Under the pieces are notes generated by a model, which saw only the letters and a program-made list of their open reading frames with translations, had not been told where the DNA came from and ran no database searches. A DNA stretch of 64,000 bases, taken from the NCBI GenBank assembly GCA_026129905.1, contig JAHCHE010000001.1, positions 310,001-374,000 on the forward strand, written 5' to 3'. The DNA comes from Bryobacteraceae bacterium (GTDB lineage: Bacteria; Acidobacteriota; Terriglobia; Bryobacterales; Bryobacteraceae). The position numbers were made by a program, and so were the translations under genes. Shown in pieces: positions 32,643 through 42,267 of the stretch. Position 1 is the first letter of the stretch. The number at the start of each line of letters is the position of its first letter.

Positions 32643-35600
32643 ATGCCACTCGAATCACTTCACATGTTCGATCCGCGACGCAGCATGCAGCTTCAGGGAT
32701 TCTCCGGCCGCGCCGCCACCACCACGCTCCACAATGCGACAGAGACCGGCTTCCAGATCTCCGGCATCTTCCAGGCGGCAGAGGACTTCGCCAACGTCCA
32801 ACTTTTCTCGGCTTACGACTACTTCAACCACCTGCGCGTAAAGCCGCTGCCGGTGACGGATCTGTCCGGACTGACGCTTCAGTACAACTTGGAGATCCTG
32901 CCGGTCAACGGCGAGGAGGGCAACGTCCGGCCGGACTGCGTGCGATACGCCTCGGTCGGGTGGGACAAGCTCACCATCACCACCGGTGTGGGCGAACTCT
33001 ACGAAGTCCCTCTGATGCACCACGCGCAGATCGTCTCCGGAGACTACGCTCCAGGCGGCTTCGGCTTCTCGCTCCACGATCGCGACACGGCCACGCTTGA
33101 CGAACTGCTCGTCGGCAAGCCCACGCCGGCCCTCACTGACACGGCCTACGTCCACTTCATGGGCACGCGGTGGTCCTGCTCCTCGGCAGAGGCCGTCGCC
33201 TTCTGCAACCTCGAAACGCGGCTCCTCAACAACATTGGCGCGCCCGAAGTTCCTTCCTGCGAGCAGGCCATCTGGTGGCAGGACGACCCGAACTTTTGGC
33301 ACTACCTGCTGGTGAACAACGGCGGCGCTGGCATCCAGGAGGCTGGCGCGACCGACGCCGCGGACATCGCCTCCCGCCTGGCCTCGATGGTGGGCATCTC
33401 CAGTTACCTGGTCGATTGCACCGCTTCGGGCAACGTCATCACGGTTTCGCTCGAGCCGGGCGTAAATGGCCCGGTCGAAGTCTCGACCAACAGCGGCTCG
33501 GCGCCCGCCACGCTGAGCCGATCGGTGCCGGGCGTTTACACGGCCCAGGTCGCATCATCGGTCGAGATCCGTGTGGGCGACTATGTCGGCATCGACATCG
33601 GCAGCGCCAACGACGAAGTTGTCAAGGTCCTGGCCATTGGGCCAGGTACCTTCACGGCGTATTTCACGAAGCCGCACTACGGGAAGGTCTACAACATTCA
33701 GTGCCGTGTCCTGCCGCGAGCGCGGCATTTTGGACGGGTCCTGAAGGATCGCATGGTCGACAACCCATTACCCGATTACGGCGAGCAGCCGAGCAGCCTC
33801 GCCGCCGAGCAGTTCACCACGACGAACACCTTTTGCGAACTGAAGCTGCGGCTCGTGGGGCAACTGGGCGCGTATGGACGCGATGCCAACGGCATGCCTG
33901 TGCGCGTCTCGGTCGATGGCGAAAACAAGATCGTCCGGATCGAGAAGAAGGACGACGAGTTCGGGGCGACTTCGCTCGCTACCGCCGTCGATGGCGCCGG
34001 CAACACTCGCGCCTACCGCTTCACGTTCCCCTTCGCCTCCCTCTCCGGCTACCTGAACGGCGACCGCAATTCGCTCGTGCCCGTTCCCGCCAGCGACATC
34101 GTGAAGGTCCACCTCACTTTCGCGCCGCGCTTCGAAGATGTCGAATACGGTCTGGCCGCGGGAGGGTTCCTCAAGGAGGCCGTGGCGGCGTCGCCACCAG
34201 GCACGGAGGAAGAATGGCACCTCGCGAATGCCGAAGCCATGCTCGCCGGCCTCAAGTATTACGTGGGCACCGCGAGCACCGAAGAGCGAATCACCTGCCT
34301 CGCCAACTTCGGCCTGGTCAGGCCTGACCCGGAAGATCCCGCCACCTGGTACTACCGTCTGTTGGTGCGCCGCGGCGAGGACTCGTCAACGCCGCAGGCT
34401 TGGCCGCCTGGCATCCGCATCCAGCGGATCTCGACCATCACCGGCACACGATCCGATATCGAGTGGCAGGTGAAGATCTCGAATCTCACCGTCATCGGCG
34501 ACCGGACGCTGAAGGTCGGCGGCGATGCGCCGCGCATCGAAGAATCCGATGGCCGCTGCCGATACGAGGGGTTTTGGGAGAACTACGCTTACGGCTCGGG
34601 CTGGCCCACGCAGTGGTGGTCGCTCGGCCACGCCAAGCGCTGCGCACCCAACGACGCCCAGGACCGCCGGGCGGTGACCATCCGCTACTCCTACGCGCGC
34701 GAGCACGACGTCTACCTCGGCACCTGGCTCGGCCGCGATGCAGGCCGGATCGAGGTCACGATCGACGGCGGCGCGCCCACCGTTCACGATCTCTACCTGA
34801 ATGACTACAACGGTCTTGGGGCGATGAAGAAACTCGCCGCTGCACTGCCTGGCGGGACGCATACGGTCGAGATCCGCGCGCTGTTCGACAAACACCCGGC
34901 AAGCGACGGCTACTACTTCTACTTCGACTACCTGTGGCCCTTGGAACCGCAAGATCCGCCGGACCCCCCGAAGGTCTATCCCGACGTTTCGCTCGCCATC
35001 GACTTCGACACCGACCACGGCTACAAGAAGCCGCCTGCCTGGCACCTCTGGCAGCTCCAGCGGCTCGGCTTCAAGGGCCACGCCGATGTCTACATGGGCG
35101 TCTTCTGGAACAACAAGCGCCGCCGCATCGAGGCCACGTACCCGAACTGCACCGTCAGCATCGGCGCCTGGCAGGTGGATCAGCCGCTGTGGATCAATCT
35201 CTCCGGCACCACGCTCTACTTCTCGCCCGGCGCGGGCCTCTCGACCGAAGACATCGCAACACACCTCCGCGCGATGATCAACGTCACCTTTCCCGGCGTC
35301 TGGTGCACCAGCGACGGCAACTCGATCCACATTCGCTCCCGCGCGCCGAGTTACACCTTCACGATTTCGGCTAGCCCGCAGTTGAGCATCTCGCAGGGCA
35401 CGCCGGCGCTCGACCAGCCGGGCGCCGAGGGCGACTGGGAGATGATCGACTCGATCTCGCCCGTGATGACGCACGGCGCACGGAACTGGATGAGCGATCT
35501 GGCCCGCGAGTTCAAACAGGCAGGCATCGACGCCAGCTTCGCCTTCTCAATGGAGTGCTATCTGCCTCCGATGGCGATGGCCGCGCGCTACTGGGACGGC

Positions 35601-36482
35601 GAGCCCGTCTTCCTGCCGATCCCGTCCCACCAGATGCACTTCGGCCCGCGCGTGCGGAACTACCTAAAACAGATGTACAAGGAGTGCGCCGACGAGATCG
35701 CCGCCGCCGGGCTGCCCATCGTGCTCCAGTTCGGCGAGACGCAGTGGTGGTACTTCCCGAACGCATCCGGCATGCCGTTCTACGACGACGACACAAAGGC
35801 GGCGTTCCAGGCCCGCTACGGCCGGCCCTTGCGCCGGTTCCTGGCCAACACCGACTCGCCCCACGACGACATCGAGAGTGCGGACTTCCTGCGCGACCGC
35901 ATCTGGGAGTACTGCGCCGAAGTCATCAGCTACGTCCGGCGGTTCCATCCTACAGCGGTGTTCGAGTGTCTTTGGCCGCTCGACGCCAACCAGGGCAAGC
36001 CAGCGCCGGACCCAGCGTTCCGCGCCCTCAACTTCCACGTCAACCTGCCCAACGAATGGAAGACTTCCGGCTACGGCGTGAAGTACTTCCGCGCGGAAGG
36101 TTTCGATTACGACGTCTGGCAGAAGAACGCGCGGCTCATGCGTCAGACCCTCGAGTTTCCGCTGAAGCTCGGCCGCCCGGCCTCGGAGTGCATGTACCTG
36201 GCCGGGATCTACGGCCCGCCCGACCCGCCGATGCGGGAGGCGTACGGCATGTGGCGCAACCGCGGGTTGTACTCGTTCTGCTTCTGGGCATTCGATCAGT
36301 TCTGCCTGAATTCCCGGCCCGTGCCGCTGGAAGTGCCAGCGCAGTCCACCGCGACGCTCGTCTCCTATCGCCGGCCGCGCGCTGCGCGCTCGCCCGAAGC
36401 CCCCGTCGCTGTCGCCTATGCGCCCGAGCCCAGCAGCCGCCTGAACACGTTCCACTTGAACGCGAGGAGGTTGAACGGATGA
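32643..36482 (+). CDS. Giant tail protein with glycosidase-like C-terminal module
   Basis: 1279 aa. The first 700 residues are beta-rich repeats without known motif (YNLEILPVNGEEGNVR; WSLGHAKRCAPND). A domain of about 70 residues with EIRALFDKHPASDGYYFYFD marks the end of a jelly-roll-like module. From about 780 the sequence changes to an alpha/beta barrel pattern: AWHLWQLQRLGFKGHADVYM, MAMAARYWDGEPVFLP, LPIVLQFGETQWWYFPN and AVFECLWPLDANQGKPAP, which recall glycoside hydrolase TIM barrels with a candidate acid in FGETQWW. It could cut host surface polysaccharide at the tail. Long proteins at this place are sometimes labelled non-contractile tail sheath; I cannot confirm either. Confidence 0.65.
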   Translation: MPLESLHMFDPRRSMQLQGFSGRAATTTLHNATETGFQISGIFQAAEDFANVQLFSAYDYFNHLRVKPLPVTDLSGLTLQYNLEILPVNGEEGNVRPDCVRYASVGWDKLTITTGVGELYEVPLMHHAQIVSGDYAPGGFGFSLHDRDTATLDELLVGKPTPALTDTAYVHFMGTRWSCSSAEAVAFCNLETRLLNNIGAPEVPSCEQAIWWQDDPNFWHYLLVNNGGAGIQEAGATDAADIASRLASMVGISSYLVDCTASGNVITVSLEPGVNGPVEVSTNSGSAPATLSRSVPGVYTAQVASSVEIRVGDYVGIDIGSANDEVVKVLAIGPGTFTAYFTKPHYGKVYNIQCRVLPRARHFGRVLKDRMVDNPLPDYGEQPSSLAAEQFTTTNTFCELKLRLVGQLGAYGRDANGMPVRVSVDGENKIVRIEKKDDEFGATSLATAVDGAGNTRAYRFTFPFASLSGYLNGDRNSLVPVPASDIVKVHLTFAPRFEDVEYGLAAGGFLKEAVAASPPGTEEEWHLANAEAMLAGLKYYVGTASTEERITCLANFGLVRPDPEDPATWYYRLLVRRGEDSSTPQAWPPGIRIQRISTITGTRSDIEWQVKISNLTVIGDRTLKVGGDAPRIEESDGRCRYEGFWENYAYGSGWPTQWWSLGHAKRCAPNDAQDRRAVTIRYSYAREHDVYLGTWLGRDAGRIEVTIDGGAPTVHDLYLNDYNGLGAMKKLAAALPGGTHTVEIRALFDKHPASDGYYFYFDYLWPLEPQDPPDPPKVYPDVSLAIDFDTDHGYKKPPAWHLWQLQRLGFKGHADVYMGVFWNNKRRRIEATYPNCTVSIGAWQVDQPLWINLSGTTLYFSPGAGLSTEDIATHLRAMINVTFPGVWCTSDGNSIHIRSRAPSYTFTISASPQLSISQGTPALDQPGAEGDWEMIDSISPVMTHGARNWMSDLAREFKQAGIDASFAFSMECYLPPMAMAARYWDGEPVFLPIPSHQMHFGPRVRNYLKQMYKECADEIAAAGLPIVLQFGETQWWYFPNASGMPFYDDDTKAAFQARYGRPLRRFLANTDSPHDDIESADFLRDRIWEYCAEVISYVRRFHPTAVFECLWPLDANQGKPAPDPAFRALNFHVNLPNEWKTSGYGVKYFRAEGFDYDVWQKNARLMRQTLEFPLKLGRPASECMYLAGIYGPPDPPMREAYGMWRNRGLYSFCFWAFDQFCLNSRPVPLEVPAQSTATLVSYRRPRAARSPEAPVAVAYAPEPSSRLNTFHLNARRLNG

Positions 36483-38347
36483 GCAACTATCCGAACGCGA
36501 TCGACGACGCATCGAGCCTCTACTCGCCCGGCGACGCCTTCTCGGCAATGCCGCTCGAAACGATCACCGCGATGCCTGTCTACGCCGGCGACACGACCAT
36601 CAGCGTCGAGTCCACCGGCGTGGGCTTCCCTGACGAGTACGGGATTCTATCCATCGACGATGAACTGATCGTCTACACGGGCAAGACCGCTACGCAGTTC
36701 ACGGGCTGCCAGCGTGGAGCGTTCGGCACCGTTGCAGCGCAGCACACCTCTGGCGCAACCGTGCGCGCCAACATGGTCTCGGCCTACATCAAAGCTCTTC
36801 AGGAGGCCGTCGTCGCCATCGAGCAGGAACTCGGCACGGCGTCCAGCCGCAACTACGTCCGCAAGGACGGCGCGGTGACGATGACCGGCGCGAAGACCTT
36901 CGTCGACGGCGCGGAATTCGGCTCCGGCAACAAAGCCGCAACGGGCCTGGTGCGCCTGCCGAATACGGGAGCCGTGAAATGGCGCAAGGCCGACGGCTCC
37001 GGCGATCTGGGCCTGGCGCTGAACGCCGCCGACCACCTCGTGGCCGATGCAGTCATCGACTTCGCGCCCGGGCAGACCTTCGGCGCGTTCTCCTATCCGG
37101 ACGCCGGTTACGGCAACAAGGGTATCGTGCAGGTCGACCCAGCCGGAGGTCTGGCCGTCGAATCGGGTGTACTCTCGATGGCCGCGTCCGGCGCGTCGCC
37201 CGGCACCTATTCGAAGGTGACGGTCGATGCCAAGGGACGCGTGACTGGCGGCGCAAATCTCGCGGCGGACGATCTGCCCGGCCACACGCACACCGCCGGC
37301 GACATCGTCAGCGGCGAGTTCCCGCACAAGGTCCAGAAGGACGGCGCCGACATCGGGACGCGCCGTGCGCTCAACCTGGTCCAAGGTACGCGCGTCTCGC
37401 TCGCGGCCGCTGACGACCCCGCTAATGACCGCGTCAGCGTGACTATCAGCGCGAGCCCTCCGGAAGCCGGCGAAATCACCAACGCCCTCGGTTACGTCCC
37501 AGCCAACCGCGCGGGCGAACACTTCACCGGCCCCATCGACTGCGGCCCGCACCAAACCATCGGCGGCCCGCTGGAGAACATGGCGAAGTACTCGGAGGAC
37601 TTCGCTGCCGGCACTTGGGACAAAAACGGCGGCTCCTGCTCGGTCACTTCGAACGCCGTCATCGCGCCGGACGGCAACCAGACTGCGGACGTCGTAGCGG
37701 CCGTCACCAGCACGCCCGTCATCCAACAGCAAATCGCCGGCCTGGCCGCCGGCGGCGTCTACACGTTCTACATCTGGGCGCGCGTCACCTCTGGCACGCG
37801 CAAGGTGTCGATCGCCATTGTCGACAACCCCTACGCCGCATACCTCGCAGGTCCGACCCAGATCACGCTCACGACCTCCTGGCAGCGCTTCAAAATCACC
37901 GGCACGCTCGCGAGCGGGCAAACCGGCCTCTGGATCGTGGTCCGCCAGTACGCCGCCAACGGTGATGACTGGACTACCGGCGACATTTACCTCTGGGGCG
38001 CCTGCCTCCAGCAAGGCAACGATCCGCAGAAAGCCTACGCTCGCACTTGGGCATCTCAGACGCCGCACATCGCCTCCGGCCTTGCGGCCGGCCCCACCGT
38101 CATCACTGCGCCAGACTCGACCACCTCACCGCTCAAAATCCACGGCCCTGGCTCCAACCTCGCTGACAGCACGCTGCTCGAACTCACCCTCAACGGCGAA
38201 CTCATCCTCGCCGGCGGCTCCGGCAACGGCTACCGCTTTGCCGAACTTGGAGCGGCCAACAACCCGTCCGGCTGGGCTGGCGTGCTTAAGGTGAAGACGC
38301 CAGCCGGAGCCATCCTCGGCTATATCCTGCTGTACACGAACGGTTGA
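36479..38347 (+). CDS. Tail fibre / receptor-binding protein candidate
   Basis: 622 aa from ATG 36479, overlapping the previous stop. Order: a short head (SNYPNAIDDASSLYS), an autocleaved-like beta part with EYGILSIDDELIVYTG, a repeat-type shaft with VTVDAKGRVTGGANLAADDL and HTHTAGDIVSGEF (typical of phage tail fibre collagen-like/tail-repeat elements), then a carbohydrate-binding-like jelly roll (about 360-500, NMAKYSEDFAAGTWDKNGGS; YIWARVTSGTRKVSIAIV) and a small C-terminal beta domain. This suits a receptor-binding fibre. It is the last phage gene; its stop is 9 bases from the host receptor gene end, so no fibre chaperone gene follows. Confidence 0.8.
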   Translation: MSNYPNAIDDASSLYSPGDAFSAMPLETITAMPVYAGDTTISVESTGVGFPDEYGILSIDDELIVYTGKTATQFTGCQRGAFGTVAAQHTSGATVRANMVSAYIKALQEAVVAIEQELGTASSRNYVRKDGAVTMTGAKTFVDGAEFGSGNKAATGLVRLPNTGAVKWRKADGSGDLGLALNAADHLVADAVIDFAPGQTFGAFSYPDAGYGNKGIVQVDPAGGLAVESGVLSMAASGASPGTYSKVTVDAKGRVTGGANLAADDLPGHTHTAGDIVSGEFPHKVQKDGADIGTRRALNLVQGTRVSLAAADDPANDRVSVTISASPPEAGEITNALGYVPANRAGEHFTGPIDCGPHQTIGGPLENMAKYSEDFAAGTWDKNGGSCSVTSNAVIAPDGNQTADVVAAVTSTPVIQQQIAGLAAGGVYTFYIWARVTSGTRKVSIAIVDNPYAAYLAGPTQITLTTSWQRFKITGTLASGQTGLWIVVRQYAANGDDWTTGDIYLWGACLQQGNDPQKAYARTWASQTPHIASGLAAGPTVITAPDSTTSPLKIHGPGSNLADSTLLELTLNGELILAGGSGNGYRFAELGAANNPSGWAGVLKVKTPAGAILGYILLYTNG

Positions 38348-38356
38348 TCGATGCAG

Positions 38357-40870
38357 TTAAAACTGGAACCGCGCCGCCAATTGAAGCCTGCGAGGCGGCA
38401 ACGTGCTGACCGCACGGCCGAAGAATGGCGATGACAGCGATCCGATGTAGTTCTGGTAGTTGACCCGGTTGAGGATGTTGAATGCATCCACCGAGAGAGT
38501 GACGCTCGCGCTCTTCTCCTTCCGCTCCGGCTGGAGGCGAAAGTCTCTGTACCAGCGCAGATCGACAATGGCGGCGCCAGGACCTTGGCCAGTGTTACGG
38601 GTGACCCCGGCGGGCCGGTCGAGAGCCATACCGTCGCCGTTGTCGTCGCGTCCGGTAGTGATGTTGAAGGGGATCCCGGAGAGCAAGGAGGCCGAGAGAC
38701 CGAAGTTCGCCCACCGGTGCAGTGAGGCCGAGCCGAGAAAATTGAACTGGTGGCGCCGGTCGGTATCGGCGCGGCCCCACTCACCTGCCGGCGCGAAGCT
38801 GTTCGCCGGAAACCAGTTCACTCCACCGGTGTCGGACATCGTCTTGCCGAACACGTACTGAAGCATGCCGTTGATGCGAGGACCAAGATCGCCGCGCAGG
38901 TTCACTTCGAATGCGTTGGCCTCCACGCGCCCAGCGGATTCGATCTCCCGCAAGACGTTCACGAGGCTGTCCGGACGGATGTCAAATCCTGGCGGCAAAG
39001 GGGCGTTAGCGTCGCGGGAACGGAGCATCTGGACACCACGGGTGCCTATGTAGCTCGCACTTAGCATCGTCTTCTTGGCCAGTTGACGCTCGATTCCCAG
39101 GCTGAACTGGATCGTGTTGGGCAACTGGACGCCAGCTTGGAGCCGGTGAATGCTGGTGGGAAAGTCGCTGAGGTCTGGCGGAATGGCTCCGCTGACGACG
39201 TAACGCCGCAATTGAACACCGTTGAAGCGGAGAATGTCCCAAATGGGCGCGGGGCCGGAGCGGTCAAAGAAAAACCCAGCGCCCGTGCGGATCACGGTCT
39301 TGCGCGACTTGCCTGGCGCCCAGGCCAAGGCAAGGCGCGGGGCGAAGTTGTTGCCATCGCCGAAGTAGTTCTGCCAGTCATAGCGCAAGCCGGCGGCAAC
39401 CGATAGCCCAGGGCGCACTTGCCACTCATCCTGGAAGAAACCGCCGACGTTCTTCTCGATGAAAATCGTCCGCGGGTCACCGCGCTGGAGCACCGCAGCG
39501 AATGGGCTGTTCTCGGAAAACGCCGCCAGTGAGGCGAAGGACAGGGTTCCGAGCTGGTTCGTGCGATCCGAAAGACCGCGGCGGCTCCAATCCGGGACAT
39601 TGATGCCGTATTTGAACGTGTGCTTCCCAATCGTCTGCGTCAGCAGCCAAGTGATGGAAGTATGGAACTCTGTGGACAGGCGATCGGCTTGCGCTCCTCC
39701 CCCGGTGAAGGCGTCGGTGACGACGACCCGCGCCGCGTCGTGATTGCTCTTCGTGGGCGCCCAGTAGCGGCCCACGAGAATGCGAAACTGCGAGAGCAGA
39801 TTCGGGCTGACAATCATGCGGTGGTTGACGATGAACTCGTCTTCCCGGAAACGGCTCTGTATGCCCGCTTCGGCAAGCGTCGTCCCACCGACGCCAAGGT
39901 TGTTCTGCCAGCGATCCTGGAAGTTGTACTGCCAGAACATGGCCTGCTGGTCATTGAGTTGATGGCTGATGCGGAGCGAGGCAACCGAGTTTCTCTGAGG
40001 CGTGGGCACGTTCTCGTTGATGGGTCCGCGTGGTCCCTGCGCGAAGACCACGGCGACCAGGTCCTCTTCTTCGCGCGCGGCGGAGAGAAGAAAGGAGGTC
40101 CTCTTGCTCTTGGCCACCGGACCGAAGAGGCTGCCTTCCCAGATGCGCCGCTGCTCCTGCGGCCTCGTGGCGGCCAACGCGTCCCGCGCGTTCAGCCTGT
40201 AATCGCGGAACAGGAAGTTCAGCGTTCCGTGGTAGGCGTCCGCCGAAGACTTCGTGATCACTTCGATGCGCCGGCGGCTCCAGCGAGGGTATTCCACCGT
40301 ATAGGGGTTGTTGTTGATGCGGATCTCCTGTAGGGCCGAAGCAGTGACGCCTGTATTCCGCATCTCCATGCCATCCACCACGATTGTGGTTCCAGAGCCG
40401 CCAGGTGTGCCCGGGTCAAGGAATCGTCCCAGCGCCGAAAGGTAGTTGTTGTCAAGAATGGGCAGGTTGTCGAGCATGGTCCGTTCGACCGAAATGGCGT
40501 CGGCGTTCTGGTCTGGAGAGACGGAGACCACCCGCTCCCGTTCGCCTACCGTTATCTCTTCCTTCAATGCAGCGAGTTGGAGCCCTAGGAGCACTCCGGA
40601 AACCGGCCGCCTTGCCACACGCAGCTCGCGCCGGACGGGGTCAAAGCCGGGGACGGTGGCCAGCAGTTCGTATTGGCCGGGAAGCACTTGATCGAAGCGA
40701 AAGCTGCCGGTTTCCGAAGAAAAGGCCGTGACGTCCTGCCCTCCCTGCCGCAGCACCACGGCGACTCCACCGACGGGCGTATTGGAGGGATCCAGTATCC
40801 TGCCGCTTACAGCGACTTGAGCCGTTAGCGAAAGTGGCCAAAGGACAACAAGGGCGAAGAATCGAGTCAT
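38357..40870 (-). CDS. TonB-dependent outer-membrane receptor, Oar-like
   Basis: 837 aa from ATG 40870. Signal peptide MTRFFALVVLWPLSLTAQ, then a carboxypeptidase-regulatory-like domain (VSGRILDPSNTPVGGVAVVL, GSFRFDQVLPGQYELLATVP), a plug domain (ILDNNYLSALGRFLDPGTPG, IVVDGMEMRN, QEIRINNNPYTVEY) and a beta-barrel ending in the usual C-terminal Phe (LAARFQF). Such receptors are hugely expanded in Acidobacteriota, where they import glycans, peptides or metals. It is the third gene of an operon and overlaps the histidine kinase gene by 4 bases, so signal and transport are coupled. Somewhat shorter than usual Oar proteins (about 1100). Confidence 0.93.
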   Translation of the reverse strand: MTRFFALVVLWPLSLTAQVAVSGRILDPSNTPVGGVAVVLRQGGQDVTAFSSETGSFRFDQVLPGQYELLATVPGFDPVRRELRVARRPVSGVLLGLQLAALKEEITVGERERVVSVSPDQNADAISVERTMLDNLPILDNNYLSALGRFLDPGTPGGSGTTIVVDGMEMRNTGVTASALQEIRINNNPYTVEYPRWSRRRIEVITKSSADAYHGTLNFLFRDYRLNARDALAATRPQEQRRIWEGSLFGPVAKSKRTSFLLSAAREEEDLVAVVFAQGPRGPINENVPTPQRNSVASLRISHQLNDQQAMFWQYNFQDRWQNNLGVGGTTLAEAGIQSRFREDEFIVNHRMIVSPNLLSQFRILVGRYWAPTKSNHDAARVVVTDAFTGGGAQADRLSTEFHTSITWLLTQTIGKHTFKYGINVPDWSRRGLSDRTNQLGTLSFASLAAFSENSPFAAVLQRGDPRTIFIEKNVGGFFQDEWQVRPGLSVAAGLRYDWQNYFGDGNNFAPRLALAWAPGKSRKTVIRTGAGFFFDRSGPAPIWDILRFNGVQLRRYVVSGAIPPDLSDFPTSIHRLQAGVQLPNTIQFSLGIERQLAKKTMLSASYIGTRGVQMLRSRDANAPLPPGFDIRPDSLVNVLREIESAGRVEANAFEVNLRGDLGPRINGMLQYVFGKTMSDTGGVNWFPANSFAPAGEWGRADTDRRHQFNFLGSASLHRWANFGLSASLLSGIPFNITTGRDDNGDGMALDRPAGVTRNTGQGPGAAIVDLRWYRDFRLQPERKEKSASVTLSVDAFNILNRVNYQNYIGSLSSPFFGRAVSTLPPRRLQLAARFQF

Positions 40871-42267
40871 GATGTGGCCTTTACTCCGGGCAGCGTGACG
40901 ACGAACGTGCTTCCACGGCTCTGCGTGCTGAGCGCTTCGATCGAACCGTGGTGCGCCTCGGCGATCCACTTGGCGATGGACAACCCGAGGCCGGCACCGC
41001 CGAAATCCCGGCTTCTCGACTTCTCTGAGCGGTAGAATCGCTCGAATACGCGGGGCAGATCGGTTTCGGGAATCCCGATTCCCGTGTCGCTCACCCGCAC
41101 CTGCGGACTGCCGTTCGCGTTCAGCAACTGGACCGCCACCTCTCCTTGCGGCGTATATTTGACTGCATTGTCGACAAGAATCAACAACAGGCGGCGCAAG
41201 GCGCCCGCGTCGCCCAGAGCGACCACAGGCTCGTCTGGAATATACGCGCGGTACCTAAGTTGCTTAGCGGCGGCGAGCTTTTCTCCCTGTGCGCTTACCT
41301 CCCGGACAATTGGAGCAAGATCCACTTCACGGAGATCGAGCGCGGCCCTGCCTGCATCCGCACGGGCAAGGGTCAGCAGGTTCTCGATCAGCTCGGTTGT
41401 ACGTACGGACTCGGCGTGGATCTCCTCGATCGCCTGGCGATACTCCTCGCTGGCCCGCAGCTTGCGAAGCGCCAGCTCGGCGCTCGTTCTGATCAGCGCG
41501 ACGGGCGTTCGCAACTCATGGGAGGCATCGGCGGTGAACTCCGTGACCCTCCGGAACGCGCTTTCGATTCGACCGAGCATCTGATTCAGCGTCTCGGAGA
41601 GCCGTTGGAGCTCATCCCGAGTGTCGGGGACCGGAAGCCTTTGCGACAGGTTCTTCTCACCGATAGACCGGGCCGTCTCGATGATGCGATCCACTGGCCG
41701 GAGCGCGCGGCGGCTCATCCACCAGCCGCCCGCGGATGCCGCTACTAGAACCAGTGGAATCATCACCGTCAGTGCCCAAGCAAAATCTGCGAGACCCTCC
41801 TCGATCTCGTGCATCGGGGCGGCAACCTGGATCGTGTAGGCCTGACCGAGGACCTGGACAGGGAACGCAAGCACGCGAAGTTCGGAGCCGCGCACCTCCA
41901 GGGTCCCGATGACGCCGTCCGCGGGGAGGTTGGCGGGCAGCGGAATGGGCACGTCCTCATGCTCCAGCGGCACCGATCTATACAGCCAGACGCCTTCCGC
42001 ATCGCAGACTTGAAACAGGTCTCCGCCCGGTCCCAAGACTGAATGCTCTTTGAACTCGTCGCGAATCTCCTCGACCGAGAGAGCCCCGATTTGCTGCTCC
42101 ATGAATTGCCGAACACCGGCGACGCGGTCTGCCAGGGTCTCATCTACCGTGTGAATCAGGGTATGCCGGACGGCAAACCACGACAGTGCACCGAAGGCGA
42201 TCAACGCCAGGGCGAGCACCGCGGAGTACCACGCGGTGAGTTGGAAGCGGATGGATCGCGATCTCAT
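40867..42267 (-). CDS. Sensor histidine kinase, CusS/QseC-like
   Basis: 466 aa. TM1 at about 10-32, a periplasmic sensor of about 120 residues, TM2 at about 164-183, HAMP (RRALRPVDRIIETARSIG), phospho-acceptor His250 in DASHELRTPVALIRTS, then the ATPase with N-box LILVDNAVKYTP, G1 VSDTGIGIPE, F-box ERFYRSEKSRSRD and G2 GAGLGLSIAKW. It belongs to the OmpR-partner group that often senses metals or cell-envelope stress. Its ligand is unknown. It is encoded between its response regulator and a TonB receptor with 4-base overlaps on both sides, so its likely target is the receptor operon itself. Confidence 0.95.
   Translation of the reverse strand: MRSRSIRFQLTAWYSAVLALALIAFGALSWFAVRHTLIHTVDETLADRVAGVRQFMEQQIGALSVEEIRDEFKEHSVLGPGGDLFQVCDAEGVWLYRSVPLEHEDVPIPLPANLPADGVIGTLEVRGSELRVLAFPVQVLGQAYTIQVAAPMHEIEEGLADFAWALTVMIPLVLVAASAGGWWMSRRALRPVDRIIETARSIGEKNLSQRLPVPDTRDELQRLSETLNQMLGRIESAFRRVTEFTADASHELRTPVALIRTSAELALRKLRASEEYRQAIEEIHAESVRTTELIENLLTLARADAGRAALDLREVDLAPIVREVSAQGEKLAAAKQLRYRAYIPDEPVVALGDAGALRRLLLILVDNAVKYTPQGEVAVQLLNANGSPQVRVSDTGIGIPETDLPRVFERFYRSEKSRSRDFGGAGLGLSIAKWIAEAHHGSIEALSTQSRGSTFVVTLPGVKATS

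Larger units (their letters stand above)
1..38347 (+). mobile_element. Siphovirus-type prophage, left end outside the window
   Basis: A continuous phage genome: replication genes, methyltransferases, terminase, portal, protease-capsid fusion, neck, tail tube, tape measure, hub and fibre, almost all on the plus strand and tightly packed with ATGA-type overlaps. The order follows lambda/HK97-like siphoviruses. No integrase, transposase, repressor or att repeat is visible here, so the left end with the lysogeny genes must lie before position 1, if present. The right end is the fibre gene, 9 bases before the 3' end of a host TonB receptor gene. The structural genes are all open, so the prophage could still be functional; that is inference. 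Confidence 0.93.

Noticed and set aside
35555-36478. Upstream extension of the fibre gene frame
   Set aside because: Entirely inside the giant tail protein gene in another frame; ATG 36479 overlaps the stop as in the rest of the operon.
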